A DNA stretch of 64,000 nucleotides, taken from Chamaecrista fasciculata. Its lineage: Eukaryota > Streptophyta > Magnoliopsida > Fabales > Fabaceae. The DNA lies in the NCBI GenBank assembly GCA_003254925.1, contig QANZ01017207.1:8868-72867 (forward strand). The letters are read 5' to 3'. A program made the position numbers and the translations under genes. This document shows, piece by piece, positions 32,692 to 43,565 of this stretch. Positions within the stretch are counted from its first letter, which is position 1, and each line of letters begins with the position of its first letter. A model generated the notes under the pieces. It did not search any database, was not told where the DNA came from, and saw nothing but the letters and a program-made list of their open reading frames with translations.

Positions 32692-35600
32692 ATGCTTAGG
32701 AATTCTGGAGAACCTTCTAATCCTTTGGATCCTGAAATTGAAAGAACTTGTAGGAGGTTGAGAAAAGAGACTAAACAAAGGAAATTAGGTGGAACTAGTA
32801 GTAGACCAGTTGAAATTGATTCTGATCAAGAATTAGAACCAAACATGGAAGCTGGAAATGTTAATAGGGAAGCTGAAAATGTTAGGGAAGCTGAAAATCC
32901 TAACATGGCTATAGAGCAAGTTCAGGCTAAAGGTAACAATGAGGTCCAACAACCTATGCCTAGGAGATCAATTAAGACAGTTAATCAGGAAGAATCTGAT
33001 GAAACTATGGATAGATTACAAAATTCTTTTCCTGACTTTGACTTTGATTTTGAAATTAAAGGCCCAGTACTGAATAATCTTCCAAAATTTTATGGTCTGA
33101 ATGGTGAGGACCCATACTCACATTTGACTACTCTTCAAATGCATTGCAGGACTATGAAGCCGAGGGCTATTTCCATAGAAGATTGTATGTGGAAGATCTT
33201 CCATCTCACTTTGGAAGGCAAAGCTCGAGTTTGGTACTCACAACTTCCAAGATTTGTTGATGATCCTTATAGTTCATGGAAGAATATCCGCCGGGCGTTC
33301 CTCGATTATTACTTTCCAACAACCAAGTTAGCAGCAGCCAAGAAAGAGATAGCTGCCGCCAGACAGGACATTACTGAAAACTTCTATGATTTCTGGAGCA
33401 GATACCAGAATATGCTCCACCAATGCCCGAATCATCAATATTCCATGAAGAGTTTGGTGGAGTACTTTGTCTATGGCCTTTCTCGAGAAGACGCAAAAAT
33501 GGTGCGATCCGTTGCCAACAGAAGTATATTCAACAAAAGTGATGAGGAGGCATGGGAATTGATAAGAACAATTGCCTTGGACAACCAACATGCAAGTGAG
33601 GGGGATGAACTACCTGTGGAGGTGGTGGGTACTGCTGAGCATGACCCGTTTTTGGAAACTATAGCTGCGAATTTGGATAAGTTAACAGCTAGGGTTGACC
33701 AAATATCTTCATTCCAACAATATCCACAACAAGTTCCTCAAGTTTCCTTTCCCCAGCAAGCTGCTTTTGTTCCCCGAGCACCTCAAAGTTTAGCCATGGT
33801 TGCTATGACTTGTCAAGTTTGCAACTCATGCATGCACATCTCACAAAATTGTTCCCATCAGTTTGAAGAAGTCTCAGCTATGTTCCAACAAAGGTCGGGG
33901 TAATTTCAAAGAAGAGATCAATTTGCCCCATCATTCAATCAAGGTTATGGTTGGGGAGGAAGCAATCAAGGAAGAGCTCCTATCTCTCAAAATTTTCATC
34001 AAGGAGGAACCTCTTCATCTGCTATTATTCCTATTGGGCAAGGTTCTGGATCTTCAATGAGGGACAATGACACTCAAGCAATGTTCAAGACGATTAAGGA
34101 GGCAAATCTCTCTTTAACCAACAATATATCTTCGGGTTTTGGAGAGATAAAAAATGCAATGGGTAGCCTGTCAAACAACATTGGTTCTCTTTTCAAAGAA
34201 GTAGAATTAATGAAGACGAAGCATGAGAACCTGAATCAGTTTGTTACTCAGATCTTTAAATTTTTTGAATGATCGCCAAGCTCAGTCAAGTGGAGGGATG
34301 CCATCAAACACTGTGATCAACCCAAAACTAGTCAATGCAATTCACTTGAGGAGTGGAAAAGAAATTCATGATCCACACCCAAAGAAGGTTGGTCAAGAAG
34401 CCAATGAGTCGGCAGCCAGACTTGAGAAAGAGCAACCTTCAAGCCAAAAATTGAAAGCAACCCAAGAATCATTACCATCTCGAAATCTTGAGAAGGAAGA
34501 AGAGAAGAGCAACAAGCAAGATCATGGAACCTCAGAGCGTAAAGGTAAGGAGGTATGCATCCAAGACCTTCCTTTTCCTGGTGCTTATTTGAAAAGTAGA
34601 AAGCAACATGATGATAACCAAGAAAAGGAAATGTTAGACTTGTTTGGTAAACTTGAGGTGAATATTCCCTTGCTTGAGTTAATTAAAAAGGTCCCTAAAT
34701 ATGGTAAATTCTTGAAAGACCTTTGCACTACTAAAAGGAAATTTGAACCTAACAAAAGAGTGCAAGTTAGCTCAAATGTTTCAACATTGTTTAAGCCTCA
34801 GTTGCCTATTAAATGCCAAGACCCTGGATCTTTTACAATTCCTTGTACTATAGGAAGAGTAACTATTAACAGTGCATTGTTAGATCTAGGGGCTGCTATA
34901 AATGTCATGCCTAAGTCTATTCATGATGCTTTAGGAATCAAGACTCTTAAGCCTACCAACATGACGTTAACTCTTGCAGATAAGACTGTTAGGCGACCTT
35001 TAGGCATTGTAGAAGATGTTTTGGTTAAGGTTAAAGATTTGGTATTCCCTGCTGACTTTTATGTTCTTGATATGGCTCAAGGGATATCAATTGACTCCTC
35101 CTTAATCCTTGGTAGACCCTTCTTGAGGACCGCTAACACTTTAATTAGCACGAAGGAAGGTACAATAACCATGGAGGTAGGGGATCAGAAAATTAACTTT
35201 AACATGTATGAAACTATGCAACACCCTTTTGAAGATTATTCTTTATTAGGTGTCAATGCTATTCATTCTGTTGATAACAAAGTTGAACATGAACATGATT
35301 TGTTTATGCATGATGAGATTGGAGTGCATGATTTTGATTGTTTAGACTCTGATGAGTATGTTCATTTATCTCCATCTCCCTGCTCTTGTGATGCTGAAGG
35401 TTTATGTGATGAATGTTTATCCATTGATGAATGGCTTGCTATTTCTTTTGATTTTGATTCTGAGTTTTCTAAGCCAACTGTGGATGATACTTTAACTTGT
35501 ATTGTGGATAGTGTACTTAATAGTGTAGATTCTGATTTTTCTCTCTCTTCGTTTCATTCTGATTCCTTATGTGTTAAAGACTTGACAAGTCTTAACTGTT

Positions 35601-35743
35601 CATCAGTTAATTGTACTGATCAGTCTTTCCCACCTAATATCTCACATGCTGACTCTTCTCAGAGTACCAATTTTGATTTGTTACATGCTACTAAAGACTG
35701 TTCTGGGAAGAGGTGTTTGTCTTCAAATTTTGTTGGTGAGTAA
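32692..35743 (+). pseudogene. Gag-protease polyprotein of the Athila-like element, two lesions
   Basis: The frame opens at 32,692 (MLRNSGEPSN). Gag features include LPKFYGLNGEDPYSHL, WKIFHLTLEGKARVWYSQLP and YFPTTKLAAAKKEI. The frame meets one in-frame TAA at 33,901-33,903, after which the same frame continues to 34,272. A one-base slip in the T-run near 34,262-34,268 moves coding to the frame of 34,241-35,743. That part has the conserved NAIHLRSGKEI, DLPFPGAYLKSRKQ, LKDLCTTKRK and PGSFTIPCTIG blocks, and an aspartic protease site DLGAAINVMP (DLG in place of D-S/T-G, common in this clade). The C-terminal 180 residues are acidic and Ser/Asp-rich. Coding ends at 35,743 with no reverse transcriptase. 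Lesions are few, so the copy decayed recently compared with the copia element at 1,144. Confidence 0.85.
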
Positions 35744-35883
35744 TGTGCCAAGAAGACCCCTCTGCGGGATAAGTTTCCAAATGAAGTTAAAAGCTCACAA
35801 GCCATGGGAGACAACACTCGGATAACTTCATTTTCCCCTTTTTATTCTAACCCTTCTGTCTCAGTTCATAATTTGAAAAGCTC

Positions 35884-36123
35884 CCAGCATCTAGTGCGTG
35901 CATCTCATGCACCGAGGTCATGCTGGTCTTAGTTCATTTTTGTTCCCACAAAAATAATCGACCAGGGACAAATTTAGATTAATTATCTCATAATTAATCA
36001 TGGATGTTATCATAGTAAACATGCTAATAACATGATAACACATTAATTTATCTTCCATAAATTAATAATATGTTCACAACATATTTACATAAAACGATTG
36101 GCCCTAGGGCACAATCTCCAACA
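35884..36123 (-). repeat. Inverted fragment of copia LTR (first ~240 bp)
   Basis: The reverse complement begins TGTTGGAGATTGTGCCCTAG and follows the copia LTR start (1,144-1,382) with some substitutions. It ends abruptly inside the LTR at 35,884, abutting the Athila-like element, while its terminal CCAACA (plus strand) abuts forward copia pol at 36,124. It resembles the LTR of the first copia element at this end (TGTTGGAGATTG) more than that at 37,096 (TGTTAGGAATTG). Confidence 0.85.
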
Positions 36124-37046
36124 AATCTTTCTCAATGAAGGACTTGGGAGAAGCTGCCTATATACTAGGCATTAAGATCTATAGGGATAGATCTAGGAGG
36201 CTTCTCGGATTGAGTCAGAGTACATACTTGGATAAGGTATTGAAGAGGTTCAATATGCAGGATTCCAAGAAAAGATTCATTCCGATGAATCATGGGCTGA
36301 CCCTGAGTAAGAAACAGTGTCCCTGAACACTTGTTGAGCGAGGGCGCATGAGTGGAATTCCCTATGCCTCGGCCATAGGATCCATCATGTATGTCATGTT
36401 ATGTACTCGACCCGATGTGTCGTTTGCCCTAAGTATGACGAGCCGTTTCCAACAAGACCCTGGTGAGGATCATTGGATCGCTGTCAAGAATATCCTTAAG
36501 TACTTAAGAAGGACTAAGGATGAGTTCTTGGTTTACGGTGGAACTGATGAGGAGCTATGTGTAAGGGGTTACACAGATGCTAGTTTCCAAACCGACCAAG
36601 ATGACTTTAAATCGCAGTCAGGATATGTGTTTCTCCTGAACGGTGGCAGCGTGAGTTGGAAGAGTTCCAAGCAGAGCACGATTGCCGATTCTACAACGGA
36701 GTCCGAGTATATTGCAGCATCGGATGCGGCAAAGGAGGCTGTGTGGATTAGAAAGTTCATCTCCGAGCTTGGTGTGGTTCCGACCATATCTGATCCCATT
36801 ACCCTGTATTGCGACAATAGTGGAGCTATTGCGCAAGCCAAGGAGCCACGGTCCCACCAGAGGACCAAACATATACTCAGACGTTTTCACCTCGTCAGGG
36901 AGATGATTGACAGAGGTGATGTGAAGATTTGCAAAGTAGCAGGCGAGGATAATGTTGCTGATCCTCTGACAAAGCCGCTTGCAAGGGTCATACATGAGAG
37001 ACATGTATCGTCGATGGGGATTAGACGCATTGATCAGTGTACCTAG
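36124..37046 (+). pseudogene. Copia reverse transcriptase end and RNase H, nearly intact
   Basis: Coding begins in mid reverse transcriptase (SFSMKDLGEAAYILGIKIYR) and runs in one frame to 37,046, broken only by TGA at 36,324-36,326. The 232-codon part from 36,348 carries the copia RNase H: ASAIGSIMYVMLCTRPDVSF, GYTDASFQTD, STTESEYIAASDAAKEAVW, LYCDNSGAIAQAKEP and HLVREMIDRGD, with the Asp, Glu, Asp catalytic positions in GYTDAS, TESEY and YCDN. All upstream gag, protease, integrase and early reverse transcriptase is missing. Confidence 0.85.
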
Positions 37047-37095
37047 GAGTAGGAACAGCTAGATTGATGATTGTACCCTAGTGCAAGTGGGAGTC

Positions 37096-39157
37096 TGTTA
37101 GGAATTGTGCCCTAGGGCCAATCCTCTTTTATATATGTTATGAACATATGGATTAATTTATAGAGATAAATTAATGGTTTTCACATTATTAGCATGTTTA
37201 CTGTGATTACGTCCATGATTAATTATAAGATAATTAATCTAAATCTGTCCCTGATCGATTGTTTTCGTGGGAGCGAAAATGAACTAAGATCAGCATGACC
37301 TCGGTGCATAGGGATGCACGCACTAGATGCTGGAACGAGAGTCATGGTGCAATTACGTAAGGGGTTACGAGTTGCTGGACTGACCCGGAGAGTCCTGCAT
37401 GGGTTTAGTCATCAGCTTGCCTCTCTTGTACACCTGTCACGACGCCTTAGACCTGAGGTCATCATTATTCCGGCGTTGCAGTTGTCAGACTTTGGCTTAG
37501 TCTAACGCTGCCCGTAACAGGGTAGTCATAAGGGCTAAGTACGGGTTTGGTTGATTGCCGTGCTGAGGAATGTGGACTGACCAAAATTGGGATTTTGTTC
37601 CCCATTAAATTGGGAGATATCTTACTGGCGCCCTCGATGAGTCTGTCCAGGAAATGCATGGCCATGCTAGATATTGGGACTTACTCAAGGAGATCGAGAA
37701 AGTAAAGGTTTGGATCATGGGTGACTTTCCCGTGCCTGGTCCATGACCAAGATATCGCAGAACAATAGGGTCGGTGCCATGGAGGTACTAAGGTTAAGTC
37801 GGTTTTGGTAAAAACCGATAACTCACGTATTTTGGGTAGTTGTGATGGCTTGCTAGAGTCCGCTCACAGCTTGTAGGTCATGAGATGCCCTACTGCCAAC
37901 TTCACGTGGGGCCTGCTGGGTCACACACGAGCAGGAACAGGACACCATTTAAAAGGGACACGAATTAGGGTTAATTCGTGGGTCACTCCGGTGGCACGAT
38001 TTAAGACACAGAGGAAATGTCTGGGACATTAGGTCTTGTCTTAATTGATCTACAGATGTGTAATATTTAAGTTTGTGGGACAAATTTAAATATAATAATT
38101 GTTAAATGATTAATGGGGATTAATTATTTACAATTAAAATATTAGGGAAAAATAATTCAGATAATATTCCTAAAAGTTAGGAAATTATTGAATTATAAAA
38201 TTCCCCAATAATTATATGAGGGTGGCGCCTCTTAAGGATTATTTGAATAAATTAAATTGTTTTATTAATTCAAATAATAAGTTTGAATTCAAAAGATTTG
38301 ATGGAGATATCAAAATATTTGATTCAAACAGATTTGGTGAGATCTCCTCTCAAAATCTTTGGTGAATCATGAATTAAGGAAAGTTTTTTATTTATAAAAT
38401 TCCAAAGATAAAAGAGGGGAGTTAGGCGCATGGTTGGTGGGTCCCAAGGGAGATTTGATCTCTCATTTGATTCTCCAAGATTGCAGTTTGAATTTAAATT
38501 AAAATATTAAGGTAATATTTTAATTATAAATTCAAGTCCTAAAATAATCATATTATCAGAATATCTTGATTTTAGGAATAATTAAATCACCAAATATTTT
38601 ATATATATATATATGGGCAAGTCGACTTGCCCAAGTAAGCAAGCATTCTAACCCTAGTTTTGATTTTCCTCCTCCTTGAAGAGAGAGAGAGAAAATCGTA
38701 CCTTTGCACCAAAGAGAGAGAAAGTCGACTTTTCTCTAAGAGTTAGAGAAAATCGATTAGACTCCATAATTAGGGTTTGTGAGAGAAGAAAAGGCAAGAA
38801 GGAGTTCTTGTGGGGGGTTTCTTCTGTGCGCCACCTCGATTGCTGTTTGCAAGAAGGAGTTCTTGAGTTCAGAGGTCTGTAGATTGGTCCCTAGTTCTTT
38901 AATTTGGAGAAAAGAACTGAAGGCTAGTACCTTGGTGTCCGAATGTTCGTGTGGATTACCGGCAGAGGGAGAACGCTGAGAGTGGGCTCCTTGGACACGC
39001 CTTGTACAACCATCGGATTGAAACTCGTGAGGTATACCACTATCTAAAAGTTTTAAATTCTGCTAGCGGATCCGTTCAGAAATTCTAGGACCTAGGCGCT
39101 TTTATTTTATCGTTTTATCTTTGCTTCCGCTGCATTAGGCGCCTTGGATTCCCAACA
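37096..39157 (+). repeat. 3' LTR of the truncated copia element (2,062 bp)
   Basis: Starts TGTTAGG after the purine tract AAGTGGGAGTC and ends CCCAACA. It is full length and follows 1,144-3,235 in order with many small differences, so it is a related but distinct copy. It contains the ~415-bp region missing from 8,680-10,360. No 5-bp target duplication could be matched with the left side. Confidence 0.88.
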
Positions 39158-40098
39158 GTAACAGAGAGAAAACAAATTTATTCTTAATTAGAGATAGATT
39201 TATTATTCATCAAATACGCATAGTAAAAATTTGTCTCAAAAAGTAAACCTTTTTTTTACCAACTATTTATTATGACACATATAAATTAAAAGAAAGATGG
39301 TCAACCTCAATTGTTATTCAAGTTAAAAATAATGATAGAAACTGAATGAAATTATATTTTGGAGATCAAAATGAAACAAATATAAGAAAGTTTGAGGAAT
39401 GAAATGGAAAAATAGTTTTAGGACCAAAATGAAACTTACCCCATAGTTTGAGAACTACGACGACTATTTGAGTTTTTTTTAATATCTATTAAAACTAACA
39501 ACAATTATATTTTATTTGGAATGAGATTACCCATGAAATCTAGCTACCCAAACGTGATCAACTGATCATTAGAATTTAGTTACTGTCAAATATATATATA
39601 TATATAAATAATAGCAATAAATAAGTCAATTTTTAATTCACACATTAAATTACGATAGAGAGAGATCCAATCACAAGGCTCATGATGATGATGCCATTAC
39701 ATATCAACTTACTACAACAACTTGACCAACATATATAGTACATACGTACACCATATATATATATACTATTTTACATCATATGATATATCTCATAGACTCA
39801 ATACATGTCGATCAGAACTTTTATTCACTGCTTCTATTTTTCTTTTCATTATTCTACATTTATGCATGCATGGTTGCAGCCTTGCAGGTTTGGATTATTC
39901 TCTGCAATGTTTCTTACCATTCAATCAAGAAACACATACAAAAGCATAAATACTAATTAAAAAAAACTCTCTTTCTCTCCTTCTCTCTATATATTATTGA
40001 TCTAGTAGCAATTAAATGACAATAACACTTTATATATATAATTCAAACTAAACTAGAGAAAATCTAGGTATATAGATTAACGTGTACGTATTTGCTAG
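39158..40098. other. Spacer and 3' flank of HKT1
   Basis: AT-rich with TA runs near 39,590 and 39,756. Short ORFs without domains. It includes the presumed 3' UTR side of HKT1, whose stop codon is at 40,099-40,101. Confidence 0.5.
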
Positions 40099-42963
40099 CT
40101 AGGATAGGTGCCATGCTTTGCCACCTTTCATGTTAAATTTCTTGAGCCTTCCAAAAAACATGACGACTATAAGTATGAACTTTCCTTTGTTACTCCATCT
40201 TCCCGAAAATCCAATCCATGAATCTCTACACATTCCATCATCTTTCAATCGCCTTTCGCAGCTATACCCAGTTGAAAATCCCACGTTACCATATGCACTG
40301 CATGCAATTTAATTTCAACAAATTAATAAATGAATGATCATTCAAAAATACATTACTAATTATATAAAATTATCATTTGTATATATACAACAACAATAAT
40401 AACCAAAAGCCTTTTCTCACTAGGTAGGGTCGGCTATATGCATGGATCAACTGATGACAATGCGTTCTATCCTTGCACATGTCAACCGTTAGGTTATTGA
40501 TAGATAAATCTTTCTGAAGAGTTTCTTCTCAACCATTTGGTCAACTTTGCGTATTGGGACCTACATAAGCCTTTTTTGCACATGCCTGAACTACCTAAGA
40601 CGTATTTTAACCAATTTTTCTAGGATAGGTACTACTCTAACTTTTTCTCTGACGATCTTATTCCTAATCTTATCTCTTATAGTATGACCACACATCTATA
40701 GAGACATTTTGATCTTGTCTAATCATTTGTATATAAAAACGGAGGTCCTAGTGCACAAGGCTCCTACTAGGTGGGGTTTGGGGAGGGTCAAGATGTACGC
40801 AGTCTTAACCCTACTTTGCAGAGAGGCTGTTTCCAAGATTTGAACCCGTGACCTTTTGATCACCAGGCAGCAACCTTACCGTTGTGCCAAGGCTCACCCT
40901 CAATCATTTGTATATATATCAAAGAAAACATAATCGAGAAAGTGAAAATGACTTGCCTGACCACTTCTATGATAATATCCAAGACGTTGAAGTTGAGGGG
41001 ATCCTCTTTTATGGAACGTCTCTCAGTGATGCAAATAAGAATAATGAAAATAACTAAGTAAGAGAGTTGGGAGAAGACAAGACACTCCACTAAGCTTCTT
41101 CTTCTTCTTCTGTCTTTCTTCTTGCTTTCATTTTCGTGGTCCCTCATCGGCATATATGTGGTGTATGGTGGGAGGTACCTGTATATATATATATATATAT
41201 ATATCGCACCACAAATTAAATGACACGTCATCAATTTACTCTTCCCCAATTAATTTATATATATTTATTCATTCATTTCTAGAGGCCCATATTATATTCT
41301 TTAATACAAAGGTGTTGGACATTTCACTGTATATATATGCTGCCGAGAATCAAAAACATTTTCTTTCTTTTTACATTTCTATATATTATCTTTTGTTCAT
41401 AGTGGAATAAAAATAAAATATATATAGAAAAGATAATATATAGAAATGTAGATAAAAAATATTAAAGACAACATTTTACATAACCAATCATTGAAGAGAA
41501 AAAAATATAATTGAATCTTGGGAAAAGTAGGAACTTTGTAATAAATATATAAACAATTTTTTCTAAGTTTTTTCCTCATTTTTTCGGTTAAGTCATGGGT
41601 ATCCCTCGTCTATCCGTTTAACGGTTTAAGCGAAGACTAATCTCATTTGAGCCTCAGAGACGAAATGGCCAGAGTCCTCCCAACAATGTCGACTATAGGA
41701 ATAAATCATTATCATTCACTCATTATCATTCATATTTTAATTCATAAATCATTTTCACTTGGAATTTAGAGACACTACTAACTAAGAGTATAATTACTTG
41801 TGGAATAAATGAATGACTTACATCATGACAACGAAGAGCACCAAAATGGCTGAAGAGAGAGTGGAGAGATCAAAAACAGATTCACCAGAATGTCTGGCAT
41901 TTGAAGTTTGGAACAACGAAGCAACCAATTTTTGATAGCCATTCAGACCCTTCATGTTATCAGAATTCCACTCCATGCAACAGAAAAACACCATCTGTAT
42001 CAGATTCAACCCCAAAACTGTAGCAACAAGAAGGCAACAATGAACACCAGATAGCAAATGATCATAACCCATCTCCTCATAATTCTTTAAAATATGACAC
42101 AACTCTTCTCTTTTTGTCACTTTCTCCGAAACCCAAATCACAAGCCTTAACAATGGAGGGTACAACGTGTTCCCCACAAAAACATAAGGTAAAACAATCA
42201 AGAGAAGACCGGGATTTTTCTTGAACACCATCATGTTCTCGTTGGTGGGGACAAAACCACAACTAGCGAAGGTGGAAACTATGGTGAAAACAGAGAATGT
42301 TTGTACGTTGATCCCTTTTTTTCTCAGAACTTGTCTTGCACTTGGTACTGTGTATATGTATAGGGAAAGTAAACCAGAACCAATTAAATGAAGAAGTACA
42401 AGGTAACCCAAAACCACAAATCCCAGACACTTAATATAGTCATACTTGGGTTTGATCATGATCACTCTATTTTGGTTGTTATTATCTTCTAGAGAATGAT
42501 TATGATGAAGAGAAACAAGGCCAAGTTCGATTGGATGAGGATTGAAATTATTTGGATGATCATGAATTGGAGTGATTGGAGTACTATTGTCCTGTTTGAG
42601 TGCTCTGTTTCTGAAGGAATGAAAGAAGAGTTCAAGCATGGAAGTGAAAACTTCACTACCCACAAACATGAGGAAAGTGATGAGGATGAGTTGAGAATTA
42701 GAGAAAATCTCCATTTCAAGGGCAGTCATGCTGGAAACAGTGGATGCAGAAACAGAGGTATAGAAGAGATCAAGGTTGGTGGGGAAAACAGAAAGAGGGT
42801 TTCTTAAGTTTAGAGTCTTGAGACCTATGAAACCAAAGAGGGACATGATGAGGAAATACAAGAGTTGGAGGTAAAAGGGTTTGATATGGAAGCGTAATAG
42901 AGGAAGATAGAGAGACATAGGTATAAGGGGACGTTGGAGATATTGAGAGAAGGGATTAGGCAT
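40099..42963 (-). CDS. HKT1: HKT1-type sodium transporter (Trk/HKT family), three exons
   Basis: Exons on the minus strand: 41,822-42,963, 40,957-41,178 and 40,099-40,297 (1,563 bp, 520 residues), phases 2 and 2. It has the four pore-loop repeats of HKT proteins: TVSSM with Ser78 at the first selectivity position, TFASCGF (Gly236), NARHSGE (Gly360) and [14 protein letters not shown] around residues 455-468. Ser-Gly-Gly-Gly marks class I HKT transporters, which move Na+ rather than K+ and retrieve sodium from xylem sap in known plants. Other matches are [37 protein letters not shown] and [19 protein letters not shown]. Intron 1 is GT-AG; intron 2 appears to be GC-AG, because only that donor joins VV to SAYGN in frame. 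The cytoplasmic linker (121-170) is His/Asn-rich. Start is the first Met, with a TATA box upstream. Confidence 0.95.
40386..40720 (-). mobile_element. RTE-type LINE 3' end in HKT1 intron 2
   Basis: The minus strand encodes a short piece typical of the RTE ORF end ([19 protein letters not shown]) and closes with AGCCGACCCTACCTAGTGAG and a TTATTATTGTTGTTG tail. The element is 5' truncated at 40,720 and flanked by ATCATTTGTATATA at 40,372-40,385 and again from 40,722. Confidence 0.8.
40736..40901 (-). mobile_element. Au-like SINE in HKT1 intron 2
   Basis: On the minus strand GAGCCTTGGCACAACGGTAA is followed by GGTCACGGGTTCAAATC (Pol III box B), GGAAACAGCCTCTCTGC and a short T-tail, the layout of the plant Au SINE. 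A perfect 15-bp duplication AATCATTTGTATATA lies at 40,721-40,735 and 40,902-40,916. Confidence 0.88.
41372..41450. repeat. 23-bp perfect inverted repeat in HKT1 intron 1
   Basis: Arms 41,372-41,394 and 41,428-41,450 are exact complements, separated by 33 bases. They could fold as a hairpin in the pre-mRNA. No transposon ends recognised. Confidence 0.7.
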
Positions 42964-43131
42964 ATTGTTAATTTATGAGAGATTAATTAGAAGGTGGTGA
43001 TGGGTTGAGTAGTGTGTAAGTGTTACCAGAATAGGCAAGTTTAGACGATGGTGGTATTGCTTAATTTCATGTGGAGGTTGAAGAAAGAGTGGTACGTACA
43101 CGTAGTGTCGTGAGATGGGAAGGGAATGTGG

Positions 43132-43143
43132 ATTTATTTATAG
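43132..43143 (-). promoter_or_regulatory. Probable TATA box of HKT1
   Basis: The minus strand reads CTATAAATAAAT, about 170 bp upstream of the ATG at 42,963. It matches the plant TATA consensus and leaves room for a 5' UTR of roughly 140 bases. Confidence 0.6.
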
Positions 43144-43189
43144 ATGCATTCGCGACACTGTGGGAGGCTATAGATCCTTTTTGTTTTTT

Positions 43190-43565
43190 TAATGGAAAAT
43201 TGGTCTCATATATTTTATTTAGTTTTTATTTTTCAATTTGGTCTCATATATTTTTTATTGCACTTTTAGTCTCGTACTTTTGCAAAAGGTTTTAATTTAT
43301 TCTTATATCATTTTTGGTTTCATATGTTTAAGACAGGTTGGAAAATTGTTCACATATCTTTGCAAAATGTTCAATCATTAATTTCACTTGATCTAAAGAT
43401 ATGAGATCAAATCTACAATAAAATAGGATATGAAACCAAATTAGGGTCAAATTTAACCCAAAGATGTGAAATCAAATCTACAATAACAAAAAAATACGAG
43501 ACTAAATTGAGAACTAAGTAAAAAAATAAATATAGAAGAAATTAAATTTACACTTTAGCCTTTTT
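43190..43565. mobile_element. Foldback element just upstream of the HKT1 promoter
   Basis: Repeated GGTCTCATATATTTT phrases on the left arm and the complementary ATATGAAACCAAAT type on the right. Belongs with the foldback style at 29,366-30,050. It begins about 45 bp upstream of the TATA box. Confidence 0.55.

Larger units (their letters stand above)
30577..35883 (+). mobile_element. Athila-like Ty3/gypsy retrotransposon, 3' truncated
   Basis: Contains a probable 5' LTR, a tRNA-Asp-type primer-binding site, leader, gag and protease, and then breaks off at the inverted copia LTR at 35,884. No reverse transcriptase, integrase or 3' LTR is present in the window. The primer site plus Gag and protease style (PGSFTIPCTIG, LLDLGAAINVMPKSIHDALG) indicate the Athila branch of the Tat/Athila group. 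The LTR start is approximate. Confidence 0.75.

Noticed and set aside
40800..40901. tRNA gene in HKT1 intron
   Set aside because: The box B match belongs to an Au-like SINE with a perfect 15-bp duplication.
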